Origin: Kalaharituber pfeilii
Lineage: Eukaryota > Ascomycota > Pezizomycetes > Pezizales > Pezizaceae
Assembly: GCA_015179045.1 (NCBI GenBank)
Contig: WHUZ01000165.1
Location: forward strand, 1 to 58,715
Direction: 5' to 3'
Length of the DNA: 58,715 nucleotides
The position numbers and the translations under genes were made by a program. Below, in pieces: positions 11,010-21,305 of the stretch (position 1 is the first letter of the stretch; every line of letters begins with the position of its first letter). Below the pieces are notes generated by a model. That model made no database searches. It had not been told where the DNA came from and saw only the letters and a program-made list of their open reading frames with translations.

Positions 11010-11300
11010 TCCGTACCGTTGGGTCCAATAAGTCTGATTGATTAAAGAGATGCAGAATCAAACAGGATTATATACATAATGAGCATTGCATGACGTGACT
11101 GCAGAACCATGACTAGACAGGCAGGTGTAACATATCAGGCAGGTGCGGAAGTAACGGAATGCATGGCTTGCAACTAAGCGCTGTGGCGTGAAGTTGGTAC
11201 TGTGGCGTTATTGCATGATTCAGACACATAATAGCAACGGAGTGTAGATCATGTGTATGTTAAATGAAAGAACAGAACAGCAACCAATAAACAGACGAAA
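11010..11300 (-). repeat. LTR-like relic in the centre of the inverted-repeat element
   Basis: Direct-orientation counterpart of 8480-8770. It is followed at about 11305-11385 by short tandem repeats of attagtaacagtaa. An LTR retrotransposon may have inserted in the foldback element and been reduced to this remnant. Confidence 0.45.
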
Positions 11301-12233
11301 CAGCAGTTAGTAACAGTAACAGGAAGAAACGTATCCATTAGTAACAGTAATAGAAAAACATATCTATTAGTAACAGCAACATACGGGTAGCGGATGTTGA
11401 TAGACAGCTCAACACGCGTGGCGGATGTCATGTTTCGACAATTATAACATATTTTCTTCTGTATATCTTTATATTTGTAGCTTTAGAGAGTATCTACGCA
11501 TCAGTTGTACTCTACAACAGTGCAGTACTAATGTGTACGCGCATAACGGACAATATACTATTAATATGATAGCTCCACTCTAGATATTAATCTGGATACC
11601 TCTAGTTTGTGCCAGTTTTGAGACTGTGTACAGCTCATATAGCACTACATGATGATCATAATGATGCAATTATTACTGTTGCATACCGTATGTGTATGAT
11701 ACTGCATATCTGACATATTTGACATATACGGGCTACTCACTCTACAGTCATGACGACTTCTTGACATCGCTAAACTTGCTATACTTCCTCAGAATAGGTA
11801 ATAGAGTATATGTCAAGATAAATAAGATTTCAGGTAGGATTATTGACACTTGGCAGTTCAGAGTATGTCTAGTATAGGATTTGGGAAATTTCAAATAGGT
11901 TACTACCCACCTCCTAAAAATTGGCTAAATAAATATACGGAAGATAATTCCATGTATTCTACCATGCTCTGGCTTTAATTTGAGCCCCCTTGAGAGCTAT
12001 TTGCACTCACAGGAATTTTTTGTTGTCACATCCGGAAAATGCTCAATTTCTTAGTTATGCACAATTTCTTGTTACAGGAGCATATAGTGCTATGTTACAG
12101 ATCTCAAGCTGTTACTACTCATGTATTGTAATATAGCACTAGTAATACCATTGCTACCATTTCTACTATTGCATGAGCAGGTAGAGCGTTGCAGTAAGTT
12201 GGTATTTGCTGGTAGGTGCTAGAGAAGGTTATT

Positions 12234-12455
12234 TCATAAGGTAGAGGGGTGAGGCAACTGTAGATGCTGTAGGAGTAGCATTTTCACTTTTTTCCCTTCA
12301 AATTCAGAATCAGCGCAGTCAATATGGTCTATAATTAATTCATCATACATATTAGAAATATATTCTGTGAGATATGCCTGACATTTTGATGTTGGGGAGG
12401 GTGCAAAACCGGTGCCAAGGTGCCCAGCGTTACCGGTGTGCACATCGTTACCCAT
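12234..12455 (-). CDS. Short ORF inside the right inverted-repeat arm
   Basis: Mirror copy of the ORF in the left arm; 73 codons, unknown function. A few substitutions in the N-terminal part (GNDVHTGNAGHLGTGF) change the start region relative to the left copy. Confidence 0.25.
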   Translation of the reverse strand: MGNDVHTGNAGHLGTGFAPSPTSKCQAYLTEYISNMYDELIIDHIDCADSEFEGKKVKMLLLQHLQLPHPSTL

Positions 12456-12467
12456 ACGGTACTGGTA

Positions 12468-13090
12468 CTACATTACTCTAAAGTTAGAGTCTTTATAGAA
12501 CTATATACCGAATTTGTTCACCAAACTTGTGTACTAAACTTAACTTATCTCTAAGCTACTACATCAGGAAAAATAATATTTCCGCCGGGCGGAAACCCTG
12601 CGCCCGCGGCGCGGCATGTTCGCCCCAACCGTCTACTGCACCCGGTGTATTTAAAAACTTGTATTGTGTGCTCAACGTATAATCAAACCACCAATCGCGC
12701 CCTATTGCGCCCGGTGGAACCAAATTCACCTTCCCCGCCCAGGGTGTGATTGATGATACTTCTCAAAGCCCGGGCGTGCCTACTCTCATAGTCGGCATAG
12801 GGACCTATACACAGGTAATGCCATTCACGCTGTAGATGCCATGCCATATGAACAACTGATTATTTATTTCTATCTATTGTGATCTATATACTGGTGCCAT
12901 TTCATTATTCCACCATGCCATGCCATCGTCTATCGACCTACTGCTTTAGCTCTTTCATGTAAATATCTCCCACATTGCTATAGCTCGCTATGATGCAACT
13001 CAAGCCATTGAGAAGAGCTGCCGTAGCTGTCATATTCTGGCTCATCTCTCGCTAGCACAGAGCCCTGCCATGCCTGTCAAATTCAACTCG
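12468..13090. other. No gene recognised; contains a perfect 17-bp palindrome
   Basis: At 12579-12595 the sequence tttccgccgggcggaaa is a perfect palindrome with a one-base centre, inside a local GC-rich patch (12579-12620) in an AT-rich setting. A cgcccggtg motif recurs nearby. No coding or RNA gene was seen. Confidence 0.5.
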
Positions 13091-13092
13091 TA

Positions 13093-14093
13093 GTGCCATA
13101 TCTCGCGCCATACCAAGACGAAGTCATCACGGAACCAGGGATTAGACAAGCGGCAAAAGCCCGCAGAGCGGAGGAGAGAGACAGATTGGGACTAACCTAC
13201 AAGCCACTACAGCGACTGGGACACCATGTAGGCACGATGGCGGGACTGCTAGGCGGGAAAGGTCTACGATCCTGGACATTCCGGATAGGAAATGCGATAG
13301 CCCGGAGTGCTGGTGGTGCGAGGAACAGGAGGAGTCCACCGCACACCTACTGAACGAGTGCCGAGTATGGAAGAGAAGGATATGGCCCGGTGGGTTGGAG
13401 GATATACGCAAAGCACCGGAGGAGAAGGGCGGGGATCCCTTACTTTCCGACAGAAAGACCTAATGGGGATACCAGGTACCGACGAAGAAATCGCCGAAAA
13501 CCTGATAACACGGAACTTTATCACTGAAGGACAGGGCCAACCGGCTACTACCCCTCCAATAGGGATCACAAGGGACAGAGAATTGGCGAGGAAAGCAATA
13601 GATCAGGCCCTCACGAGGACGAAATCCCGATCGGCTACCGGACCGGATGGCATCCAATACGGGCTCCTGAAGCTTATAAAGGGCACCACCCTCTGGGCGT
13701 CGGTAAGGGAGAGAATAGTGGACTACATCAACGGTAACTATGACTTGGCAAGAGGGTTCGATGTCGTCATGACTTAGTAATTAAAAAGAGTCACTCAACA
13801 CTTAAAAAGAGTTATTCAATATCTAAAAAATGTTGCCTAATATTTGAGACAAAGGAAAGACCTCTTGAACCTATCAAAATAAGAGAAAGACCTACTACTC
13901 AATCTAATGGCCAGGTTGGAAGAAAGGAACTAACTTGTGATTTGACTTCTCTTTATTTTCTCAAACTTTCCTTTCTTATTTCTCACTATTTTGCCACTAT
14001 TCCCTTTATTTCCTTACCATTATGCAACTATACCTCGCCATAGCCCACAGGGTGGCAAGCGAGTAATGATATTAAAAAAAAAAAAAAAAAAAA
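13093..14093 (+). mobile_element. Chimeric LINE B copy: RNase H C-terminus followed by RT N-terminus and 3' tail
   Basis: From 13093 the sequence encodes the LINE B C-terminal region (PYQDEVITEPGIRQAAKA, RDRLGLTYKPLQRLG), with a frame change before the Cys/His region near 13310. After the C-terminal end (GGDPLL, about 13430) it runs straight into an upstream RT segment (LARKAIDQALTRTKSRSATG, PDGIQYGLLKLIKG) at about 13580-13700. In an intact LINE that segment lies well upstream of RNase H. A 3' UTR, a hairpin at 14034-14063 and poly(A) to 14093 follow. The order is inverted relative to an intact element, so this is a rearranged or template-switched copy. Confidence 0.75.
13780..13850 (+). repeat. 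AT-rich tandem motif shared with 44440-44600
   Basis: Three degenerate units of about 22 bp (aaaaagagtyaytcaayaytt). The reverse complement of this motif makes up much of the AT-rich block at 44440-44600, there with nearly all C and G replaced by T and A. Confidence 0.5.
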
Positions 14094-14300
14094 GTCGCCC
14101 GACAACCAAATGAGTCGCCTGACAGCTACTCGCTGGTTCAGAATGTATTGGAACGCTGTATAAATTGTGTGGGCTATTCCGAGTCGCCTTTTGGAATAGT
14201 GCAAATATGTTATATAGCGTTCCAATACTTTCCAAACCAGTCAGCAAAGAGACTCGCCCGACAATAATCAAAGAGGGTCGCCCGACAACCAATAGTCTTG
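14094..14300. repeat. Imperfect hairpin of about 85 nt flanked by tcgcccgacaa repeats
   Basis: About 14146-14229 is an inverted repeat: gtattggaacgctgtataaa...ctattcc pairs with ggaatag...ttatatagcgttccaatac around a loop of about 12 nt. The arms are about 36 nt and roughly three quarters complementary. Copies of gtcgcccgacaacca and close variants lie on both sides (14092, 14252, 14276). It may be a small foldback element or a hairpin RNA source. Confidence 0.55.
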
Positions 14301-14372
14301 GCACGAGAACAACGTAACCCCGCTTGCAGCGCTAAGCCATGGCAGGTCCCTCACAGCCGTGCAACCAGACTA

Positions 14373-14542
14373 CAGGTGACCCTGGCTATAATGAACCTGA
14401 AAACCTGGCTACAGTGAAGGGATGGGCGAGCTTCTTTGTCTACACAGGTAAAGAAAGTGCCCTCGCTATAGTGAACACTGGTTATAGTGAAGAAAATAAA
14501 GTCGGTCGGATTCTTAGCCTTCATTACAGCCAGGTTCACCTG
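14373..14542. mobile_element. 170-bp MITE with TA target sites (pogo/Tc1-like termini)
   Basis: Terminal inverted repeats start caggtgaccctggctataat on the left and, on the opposite strand, caggtgaacctggctgtaat on the right. TA flanks both ends (14371-14372, 14543-14544). The right segmental copy lacks the element. TA duplication and cagg-type termini fit non-autonomous pogo-like elements; no transposase is present. A direct ctcacagcc repeat flanks the insertion site. Confidence 0.75.
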
Positions 14543-14576
14543 TACTCACAGCCCGGAGACAGGCTGAAAGAAAATT

Positions 14577-14924
14577 TTACATAAATGACCTCACCTCGCC
14601 ATCATCCCCCGCCCCCCTGCCTTCTAGAACCTTATGCCCGGAAAAGAAATTCTCCAACACATCGTATTCCTGCCCGTTCTCTGCCGTTCTCTTCCAGTTC
14701 TTTTCCATGTACTTCCATTCTCTAAATCCTTCTGGACGATTCTCTTGGTGACTGCACCGGAACGCGAGATGCTCCCCCGTTTGCACCTCCCCCGTTTGCA
14801 CCTCCCCACACCTGCTCCGCGTACAGATGTCCGCAACCATAACGGATGACAACTCTAACGGTGCTGAGTACATAATCCTAGCCTCGCTCCGCGTGGACCC
14901 AATCCAGAACCCTGTAATCTGCAT
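14577..14924 (-). pseudogene. LINE A C-terminal fragment (left segmental copy)
   Basis: Open minus-strand frame of 115 codons with RCGEVQTGEHLAFRC-type Cys/His residues and ENRPEGFREWK, matching the C-terminus of the LINE A copy at 57000-56880 and the CGCGERQTADHLAFRC of 28337-29077. This copy has an 18-bp in-frame tandem duplication giving GEVQTGEVQTGE, absent from the partner at 43506-43838. The sequence downstream (14576 to 14312, interrupted by the MITE) is the LINE A 3' UTR ending in cctgcc...gcggggttac. Confidence 0.8.
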
Positions 14925-15103
14925 GGTTAAAGGTCTGCTCAGTATACAGCAATCAGCCGCTTTTCTACCCCGCCTGAGGATTTAGATCAGCACAAAGGAA
15001 CGAACGGGCTTCGACAGAATTCAACTAGTTTTCTATAAGGACCAGAATCGATATCAGCAAATACAGCAAAAAAATATCCTGGGCACTTCTCACATTTTCG
15101 ACG

Positions 15104-18100
15104 ATGTCTGGTCAATCTCAAGCCAGGAACACGATTTCGTTCGACAGCAGAATATTTCGAGACGCGCTGTCAAACTTCCAGAATAGTCTTTCACCCGTGC
15201 AGGCTCAAGGCTTCGCGAACACAACACTTGAAGCGCTCCAACGCTGCATTGGTGATATCCAAACAGAACAGGTGATAATGCGGAATATGCGAAATATCAA
15301 CCGAATTCGGCCATTCATAGATGCGATGCAACAATATGGTAAAATCATTGAAGTATTTCTTAACGTGACAAATTTTCTTGCTTTCATATGGGTTGGTCCA
15401 CCTTACTTGCCATATGCACAGGCTGCATGCTGAGCTCTATATTTGTTCATCAGGGACCCATGAAATTTTTACTCCAGGTAGGCCTTGTTGCGCTCATCGC
15501 TCTGTGTTAGCAGACGAGGCTCAGTGACTCCCTTCAACGTAGGTGACAAGTAAATACCTCAATTGTTTTGACATTATTTTGGACGAATACGAACATCTCG
15601 GGGAGTGTCTTCCGCAATTTCAGCAATATCATTCACTCTTCCTTGGCAACAGTTACATGCGAACCGTGTTAGGCCTTGTGTACCAAGATATCTTAGAGTT
15701 TCATGGCCGGGTATTGAAGCTTGTGCAACGACCAGGCAAGTATTTCTCTATGCAGCCAAAGAGGGTTTTAGACAATGTGCTGACAACCCTCTCCAGCATG
15801 GACTCTCATCTTTAGAGCTGCATGGAAGGATCTAGCGATGCCTCTTGAGCAAATACGAGCGAAGCTCAGCCGACACAAAGGATTGGTGGAAGGTCAGGCA
15901 AGCTTGATTGAATTCGAAGAGGCCAAACTGGCCCGAGAATTAGCCAAACGGGCGTTTGACCGAGCCGAGAAAGAGGATAGCAGGAGGCGTAAGGTAGAGA
16001 TCACCAACTGGCTTGCTGCTGCCGATAGCAAAAGTGACCAAGAACATTTTGAATCTCTACGAAAAGAATATCCTGGGACTGGGTCTTGGATTCTGAACGA
16101 TAGGCATATGAAGTGCTGGCTCGATTGTTCTAACTTCACAAATACGGAGCTTTGGCTTTTTGGAATACCAGGGGCCGGTAACAATCTCTTTGAGGTCTTG
16201 GGTTTCACGTTTAGGACTATTGCTGATACTAGCCACATATTTAACAGGCAAAACAATCCTCACTTCTGTCATTGTTCAATATCTAGAGAAAATTGGACAA
16301 AGCACGCCATCTGCTGGTGCTATACCGGTAGCTGTTGCATACTTCTACTGTCGATACCGCACTGAGAACAAGGACAGTTTTAACGCTGTTGGTCGTGGCA
16401 TCTTGTCACAACTTATCAAGCGCAACGAGGGAATTATTTCACTATTATGGGAAAAGATGGCTGATAGTGGAGAGATAACTCTAAAAGCTTCAAACCTGTT
16501 AGTGGAATTACTCGAGGTTGCCATGAAGGATTCAAAGACATCATATGTTATTATTGATGGCCTGGACGAATGTGAGAAGACAGAAAGAAGAAAGATCATC
16601 TCAACCCTGCAAAGCATAAGTGAAGCAATTAATCAACAGGTGCCTGGAACAATACGGTTACTCTTCATTAGCACTAATGAGCCAGACATTCGCAGGCGGC
16701 TTTCAAGTATTGTGAAGATTCAGTTAAAGCCCAATGATGACGATATTCGGCAATATACAACTATATGGACAGCCAAGATTCAAAAAAGATTCCGGCTATC
16801 TGATGCGGAAACAGATAATATTATCGCTAAGGTGCTTGAGCGAGCAGAGGGTACGTCATGTCTCCCCTTCATTCTTAAATCGAGAACAATTCCACTAATG
16901 ACATTTTAGGAATGTTCTTATATTGTGCATTAGTGTTGAAGCATTTACATGGCCAAGGGAGCAGAGCTCAGCTGGAAGAGGAGCTTCGTCCTGAAACATT
17001 ACCTATAGGCCTAGAAAAAGCGTAAGTATTAAAGTTCAGCCTCAATTTTACTCACCGATTCAATAACTAAGAACCCGCGCAATTCTCATAGTTACGAAAG
17101 GATTGTTGTCCGCATCTACAGTACAAACAACGTACAAAGGCGGAATGCTGGCCGCATCCTTGATTTACTAGCATGTTCGAGAAGGCCACTCAAAAAACAT
17201 GAGATTCAGGCTGTATTTGCTATTGAAATGAAGGATCGGACCGTTGACTTTGAGCAACGATCCATGATTGACGACATTGGTGACATTTGTGGTTCCTTGA
17301 TAGAGGTGAACACAGATGGAGCTATTCAATTTGTGCACATGACTGCTAGATTGTAAGGCCCGCCCTTTCTTGTCCTTCCCTGACTTTTGAAAGCTGATGC
17401 AGTTGTCACACAAGTTTCTTGACAGAACGAAACCTGATTGACCTGGTTTCTGCGGAATTAAACTTGGCAATTCTTTGCACAACATATCTTACTTTTGATT
17501 GCTTCGATAGTCTTCTACCAGAAACGGAAATTCGTAAGTTTGTACTTGAAGGCTATTTTTCATTTCAAGATTATGCGGCAGTATACTGGTTTGATCATGT
17601 CGAAGCATGCTGCTCCAAATTGTCAGGCGATCCAGAACAGGCAAAAGTTGTCGGTTCTCTCCAAAGTTTCTTGCAAAAACAGCTAAATACCGAGAGCAAG
17701 GAATGGGGAGAAATAACAATAACCGGAGCAATAAAGCGGAGATTTAGAAACCTCAACGATTATCCTGAGGTTCACCAGGTCATGACTCGATTGGCATCTG
17801 GTGCGATTCAGCTTCGGGGGGCCACTCAAATGAAAGCTGGGTCGCTTGGGCAATTCATGCTATGCTTTCTCCACTTAAGAGGGCAAATTGCCAAAGCTAG
17901 ATTGGAACTGGAAAAGTTCGACAGTCTAGCACCAGAGAGCAGGAGCAAGCTTGAACAAGCATACGGCACGCACTTGTTCAAATGCAGTCGATCAACCTGT
18001 ACATATTTCAGCGAAGGGTTTGCATCATCTCAGGCTCGAGACCGGCATGGGAGTAGGCATGAGCGTCTGTTCTTTTGCAAGGAAATTGCATGTCCTATCG

Positions 18101-18387
18101 CCGATTTCGGTTGTTGCACACTTCGTGAGTTACAGGCACACATTGAGAAGACACATTCCACCAATACACAGACTACAGATTTCAGAGCCGTAGGGTTCCC
18201 TGCTTTCCACAAGGCTCGGGAGAGCAAGGCGAATTCCGACTGCAAGGTTCCGGATGATACTGACCCACTTTCCGATCTAGCATACTGGGCGCCACCCGCA
18301 ACATGGAGGGATCCTGGGGGAGTGAGGGGGGGAGGAGGGGGGAGTGAGGAGGGGTTATATATATCTAACTTTTTCGTATGTAACTAG
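15104..18387 (+). CDS. NLR (STAND) protein: NACHT NTPase with C-terminal C2H2 zinc fingers, eight exons
   Basis: Exons: 15104-15391, 15454-15477, 15543-15735, 15818-16177, 16248-16850, 16910-17021, 17092-17352, 17415-18387. All phases join without a stop and give 937 residues. The third intron uses a GC donor (gcaagt); the others are GT-AG. The fourth intron splits the Walker A motif, which after splicing reads GIPGAGKT (residues 284-291). Walker B is YVIIDGLDE (about 388-396). VHMTARFFLTERN and the segment after it match the region that follows NACHT in fungal NLRs. Residues from about 804 hold two C2H2-like fingers (FKCSRSTC...RDRHGSRH and FFCKEIACPIADFGCC...HIEKTH). Fungal NLRs act in self/non-self and symbiont recognition; the ligand is unknown. 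The last 35 codons come from LINE B insertions after 18281. In the empty site the frame would end LANFGGAGEL at 18657. Confidence 0.85.
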
Positions 18388-18430
18388 CACAACATCGCCA
18401 TAGCCCTTAGGGCGGCAAGCGATTAAATGA

Positions 18431-18467
<37 letters not shown>

Positions 18468-18580
18468 AGGGATCCGCGGGCACCACATGTAGTTAGGTAG
18501 TTAGTTTTGGTTTGGTGCATTTTTTACTTTCTTTAATAAAGACCCTCGCCATAGCCCATTGGGCGGCATGCGAGTACTGA

Positions 18581-18622
<42 letters not shown>

Positions 18623-18631
18623 CGATCTAGC
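18269..18631 (+). mobile_element. Nested LINE B tail insertions at the NLR 3' end (outer element with 13-bp duplication)
   Basis: The outer insertion is 18282-18618, with the target tttccgatctagc duplicated at 18269-18281 and 18619-18631. Its 3' hairpin is at 18545-18574, followed by poly(A). Within it lies a second insertion, 18315-18463, with the target atggagggatcc duplicated at 18303-18314 and 18464-18475; it has its own hairpin (18394-18423) and poly(A). The order is readable: the outer element landed first and the inner one inserted into it. Together they replaced the C-terminus of the NLR reading frame. Confidence 0.93.
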
Positions 18632-18934
18632 GAATTTCGGTGGTGCGGGAGAGCTCTAGAAAACCTGGCCCATATCACCACCGGCTGCCAACCATGGAGG
18701 AAAAGACTACCCGGGGGAGCGGAAGACCTGATAAAACCAAAGGGGACGGACGAGGATAGGGACAGACTGGCGGAGACCCTGCGATGGGCGGGAGAAGACT
18801 AAGGGGAAGGCGGACGCGGTCTCACAATTTCCATTTCACTCCCCTATTTCGTTTATTCTTTTCTTTCTTTTCTTACTTCTCTCGTCATGTATTTAAAACA
18901 TCGCCATAGCCCTCAGGGCGGCATGCGATTAATG

Positions 18935-18963
<29 letters not shown>
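18630..18963 (+). mobile_element. LINE B C-terminal fragment with 3' hairpin
   Basis: Encodes EFRWCGRALENLAHITTGCQ, WRKRLPGGAEDLIKPKGTDE and a final TLRWAGED with its stop at about 18801, then a 3' UTR, a hairpin at 18900-18929 (atcgcc...gcgat) and poly(A) to 18963. It is 5'-truncated right at the NLR gene end, so an earlier LINE B insertion may already have supplied the NLR stop codon. No target duplication found. Confidence 0.85.
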
Positions 18964-18966
<3 letters not shown>

Positions 18967-19600
18967 ATGATCCAGATGGATATGTGCTATTGCCGTCAAC
19001 GGCTCCATGAATCCTAAGGGTTTCTGGGCCGCCGATCAGTCAGGAGATATCTGAGGACACTTAACTCAGGTTTTAAGGAACCCTATTATAAAGCAACAAT
19101 GCTCCGGCCCCAAGCGTTTTTTGAATGGGAAAATAAAAGTTTCTTATCTTTTGGTTTATTAATACCTATATAATCGCGAGTTGCTTGTAACGAGAGGTTC
19201 ATTTTTACTGAATCGAAGGAACAGTGATGTTTTCAGCCGTGAAGGAATCAGTGAATACAAAAACTGCTCATTTCATTCGTCTACATTGTCACATCTTTGT
19301 CTGCAATTGGCTGCAAGCCGAAAACAAGAAGTTAGCACGGATCAGTGGGATTCGATGGTTGAGAAAAAAAGGAAAAGTTCATAGATGAGGGGAAAGTCAC
19401 TAGCTCGATCATGATATACCTGAAGTAGGAAAGTACACCTGGAGCCAAGGCAGATTCAAAACCAGTGAGAGTGAGATTATGAGGGAAATGGCTGAAGTAC
19501 GACCAGTATGAGTGGGATAGGGCACCTCGACTGGCAAAGTGAATTTTGCATACTCGAATTCTCTGATTGCTCCACATGACTAGTGAGGATTGCGGGACAA
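18964..19600. other. No gene recognised
   Basis: Unique sequence without coding signal. Short open stretches at 19181-19384 and 19577-19332 have no recognisable features. Confidence 0.4.
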
Positions 19601-19614
19601 CGTTCTGTTCTGCA

Positions 19615-19824
19615 TTGATGTTATCTCTTTCTCCCTACATTACTATCGGAGGTTGTGGGTTCTATGTCGGTTTTATTTTTCTCTCTCCATTACCATTGGA
19701 GGGCGTGGGTTAATAAAATGCGGAATTTTATTCTATTTTCCATTTTTCCATTTTTCCATATTTTCATATGTAACTAACCTCGCCATAGCCGATAGGGCTG
19801 CATACGAGTAATGATATTAAAAAA
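19615..19824 (+). mobile_element. LINE B 3' UTR insertion, subfamily with an imperfect internal tandem repeat
   Basis: Carries ctccctacattactatcgga and a second similar block ctccattaccattggaggg, then the hairpin 19779-19808 and a short poly(A). The same blocks occur on the minus strand at 21930-21729, which defines a 3' UTR subfamily. Target duplication not identified. Confidence 0.7.
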
Positions 19825-20176
19825 CATCTAATAGCTCCTGTCACCATATACCTATCTCGCATTGTAAGCAATCTGCGCTTATGAACAACCCCTGTCGGTC
19901 CCAAGCAACTGTCTGTCACCAGAGTTCACTGTAGAATTGTTTTCCTCTCTGTTATCAACCTTCTGCTTGTTTTATGAATCAATGATATCCCTCTGTAGTC
20001 CCAGCAGATCCCACTGGTGCGTAATTCTGTTCACATGGTATTGTGTGACGGAGCTTTTGTTCAACCTACAATCATATATTAGCAGATATTTTGAAGAAAC
20101 CATGAGTAGCAGAATCTATATATTTTTTTTCAATATCAGTTCTAGCTGCTGAATGAAAACCCTATGGGATACACGC

Positions 20177-20339
20177 TTGAGAGGCTTGCCATCAAGTATC
20201 AAGTCCGCGGGCACTACATGTATCTAGTCGTTTACAGTTTCTTTCGTTCTTTACGTTAATAAAACACCTCGCCATAGCCCATAGGGCGGCATGCGAGTAA
20301 TGAAATAAAAAAAAATAAAAAAAATTGAGAGGCTTGCCA
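20177..20339 (+). mobile_element. LINE B tail insertion with 15-bp target duplication
   Basis: The insert 20192-20324 carries about 76 bp of 3' UTR (ccgcgggcactacatg...), hairpin 20268-20297 and an A-rich tail. It is flanked by perfect 15-bp duplications ttgagaggcttgcca at 20177-20191 and 20325-20339. Confidence 0.93.
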
Positions 20340-20641
20340 AGGTGAAAGAAAGAAGTCATTATTCATTCAGCCAAGAAGTGACCTACTGGAAGTTAAAATC
20401 TGTCTGGGTATCAGAAGACAATCAATCAGCATAACGCTAGAAATCCATTTACTTAATAGTGTGAAAAGGCTTGTCATAGGTCTTTGTCGAGATCTGTAAG
20501 CCTGGTCCGTTCAAAGGAGGGATGTGAACTCCCGAGCGGACTTGAACACCGTACAATGTACGTACAAGCCAGACATTCAGCATCCTCTTTAAATATACGA
20601 GCGTGTTAGATTTTTCATTTGATTGTCCTCATCTTGAGGTG
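20340..20641. other. No gene recognised
   Basis: Unique intergenic sequence; nothing supported. Confidence 0.4.
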
Positions 20642-20728
20642 ATCCATATGTGTTTTTTTTTCTTTCTTTTTTTATATCATTACTCGCGTGCCGCCTGGTA
20701 GGCTATGGCGAGGTAGCATCCATATGTG
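20642..20728 (-). mobile_element. Minimal LINE B hairpin insertion (65 bp) with 11-bp duplication
   Basis: The insert 20653-20717 is a T-rich run, the hairpin (20683-20712, ctcgcc...gcgag on the minus strand) and five more bases. Flanked by atccatatgtg at 20642-20652 and 20718-20728. The inner hairpin stem here is gcct/aggc instead of gccc/gggc, a paired change. Confidence 0.92.
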
Positions 20729-21087
20729 GTGAACAGTTGTCATGAACCTTATCATGAGGGTATCTTGGAATGAAACATGTCGGAAATCACAGTTGGCTGC
20801 AAAGGGTATTGTCTCTTTTGTCATTGTTCAGCTTCTTTGGCCAATCACTCCCTGAAAGCCTGTGAAAGGGAAATCTAAGATGCTACTCGAGACAGGAATA
20901 TGATATCCAGTAGAATTTGTATATAATATACCTAGTACATTATTGTGTACTGTACTTGCTATAATAATTGCACACATATTTTAATACAATTCTGATACAG
21001 TACACGGAAGGCACAGGGACTTCGGATCCTTGTGAGCTGGGCTACAGGGCAAGGATGGCGGAGCAGCAGGTGCAGAAGGTCCATCCC
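20729..21087. other. No gene recognised
   Basis: Unique sequence, AT-rich towards 21000. It ends at the LINE B insertion site, whose 12-bp target begins at 21088. Confidence 0.4.
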
Positions 21088-21229
21088 AGGTGAATGTGAC
21101 CCATGAGTCGAAGCTAAGAGAGCTAAAAAAAAAAAAGGCAATATATGGCAGCAAGATCTATCACCGGTGCCCCTGGGGGACCCGAAGAGACGTGGCGGAG
21201 GCCCTAGCAAACCTAGAGTCAATACAAGC

Positions 21230-21305
21230 TTTCATGAAAAGCATCGCCATAGCCCATAGGGCGGCAAGCGATCAATGATATAAAAAAAAAAAAATTTCAT
21301 GAAAA
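21230..21305 (+). mobile_element. Minimal LINE B hairpin insertion (54 bp) inside a LINE B copy
   Basis: The insert 21241-21294 is gc plus hairpin (21243-21272, atcgcc...gcgat) plus tail. The target tttcatgaaaa is duplicated at 21230-21240 and 21295-21305. It interrupts the connection domain of the surrounding LINE B. Confidence 0.93.

Larger units (their letters stand above)
10063..12467. mobile_element. 2.4-kb inverted-repeat (foldback-like) element with arms of roughly 0.7-0.8 kb
   Basis: The left arm (from 10063, accagtaccgtatg) is repeated in reverse complement down to 12467 (catacggtactggt). Identity is very high over about 680 bp, and more diverged but still alignable similarity continues towards 10840 and 11690. 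Both arms encode the same peptide (10085-10294 plus; 12455-12234 minus) containing NMYDELIIDHIDCADSEFEG. The central 850 bp holds an LTR-like block (11010-11300). No transposase is visible, so this would be a non-autonomous foldback or long-TIR element. I could not define a target duplication. Confidence 0.75.
14312..17150 (+). repeat. Inverted segmental duplication, left copy (partner 41215-43907)
   Basis: This segment holds a LINE A C-terminal fragment plus the first seven exons of an NLR gene. It is repeated on the opposite strand at 41215-43907 with few differences. The left copy has a 170-bp MITE (14373-14542) that the right copy lacks. The right copy has a LINE B hairpin (42624-42681) that the left lacks. 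The similarity stops at 17150, inside exon 7 of the NLR gene, so only the left copy has the rest of the gene. Confidence 0.9.
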
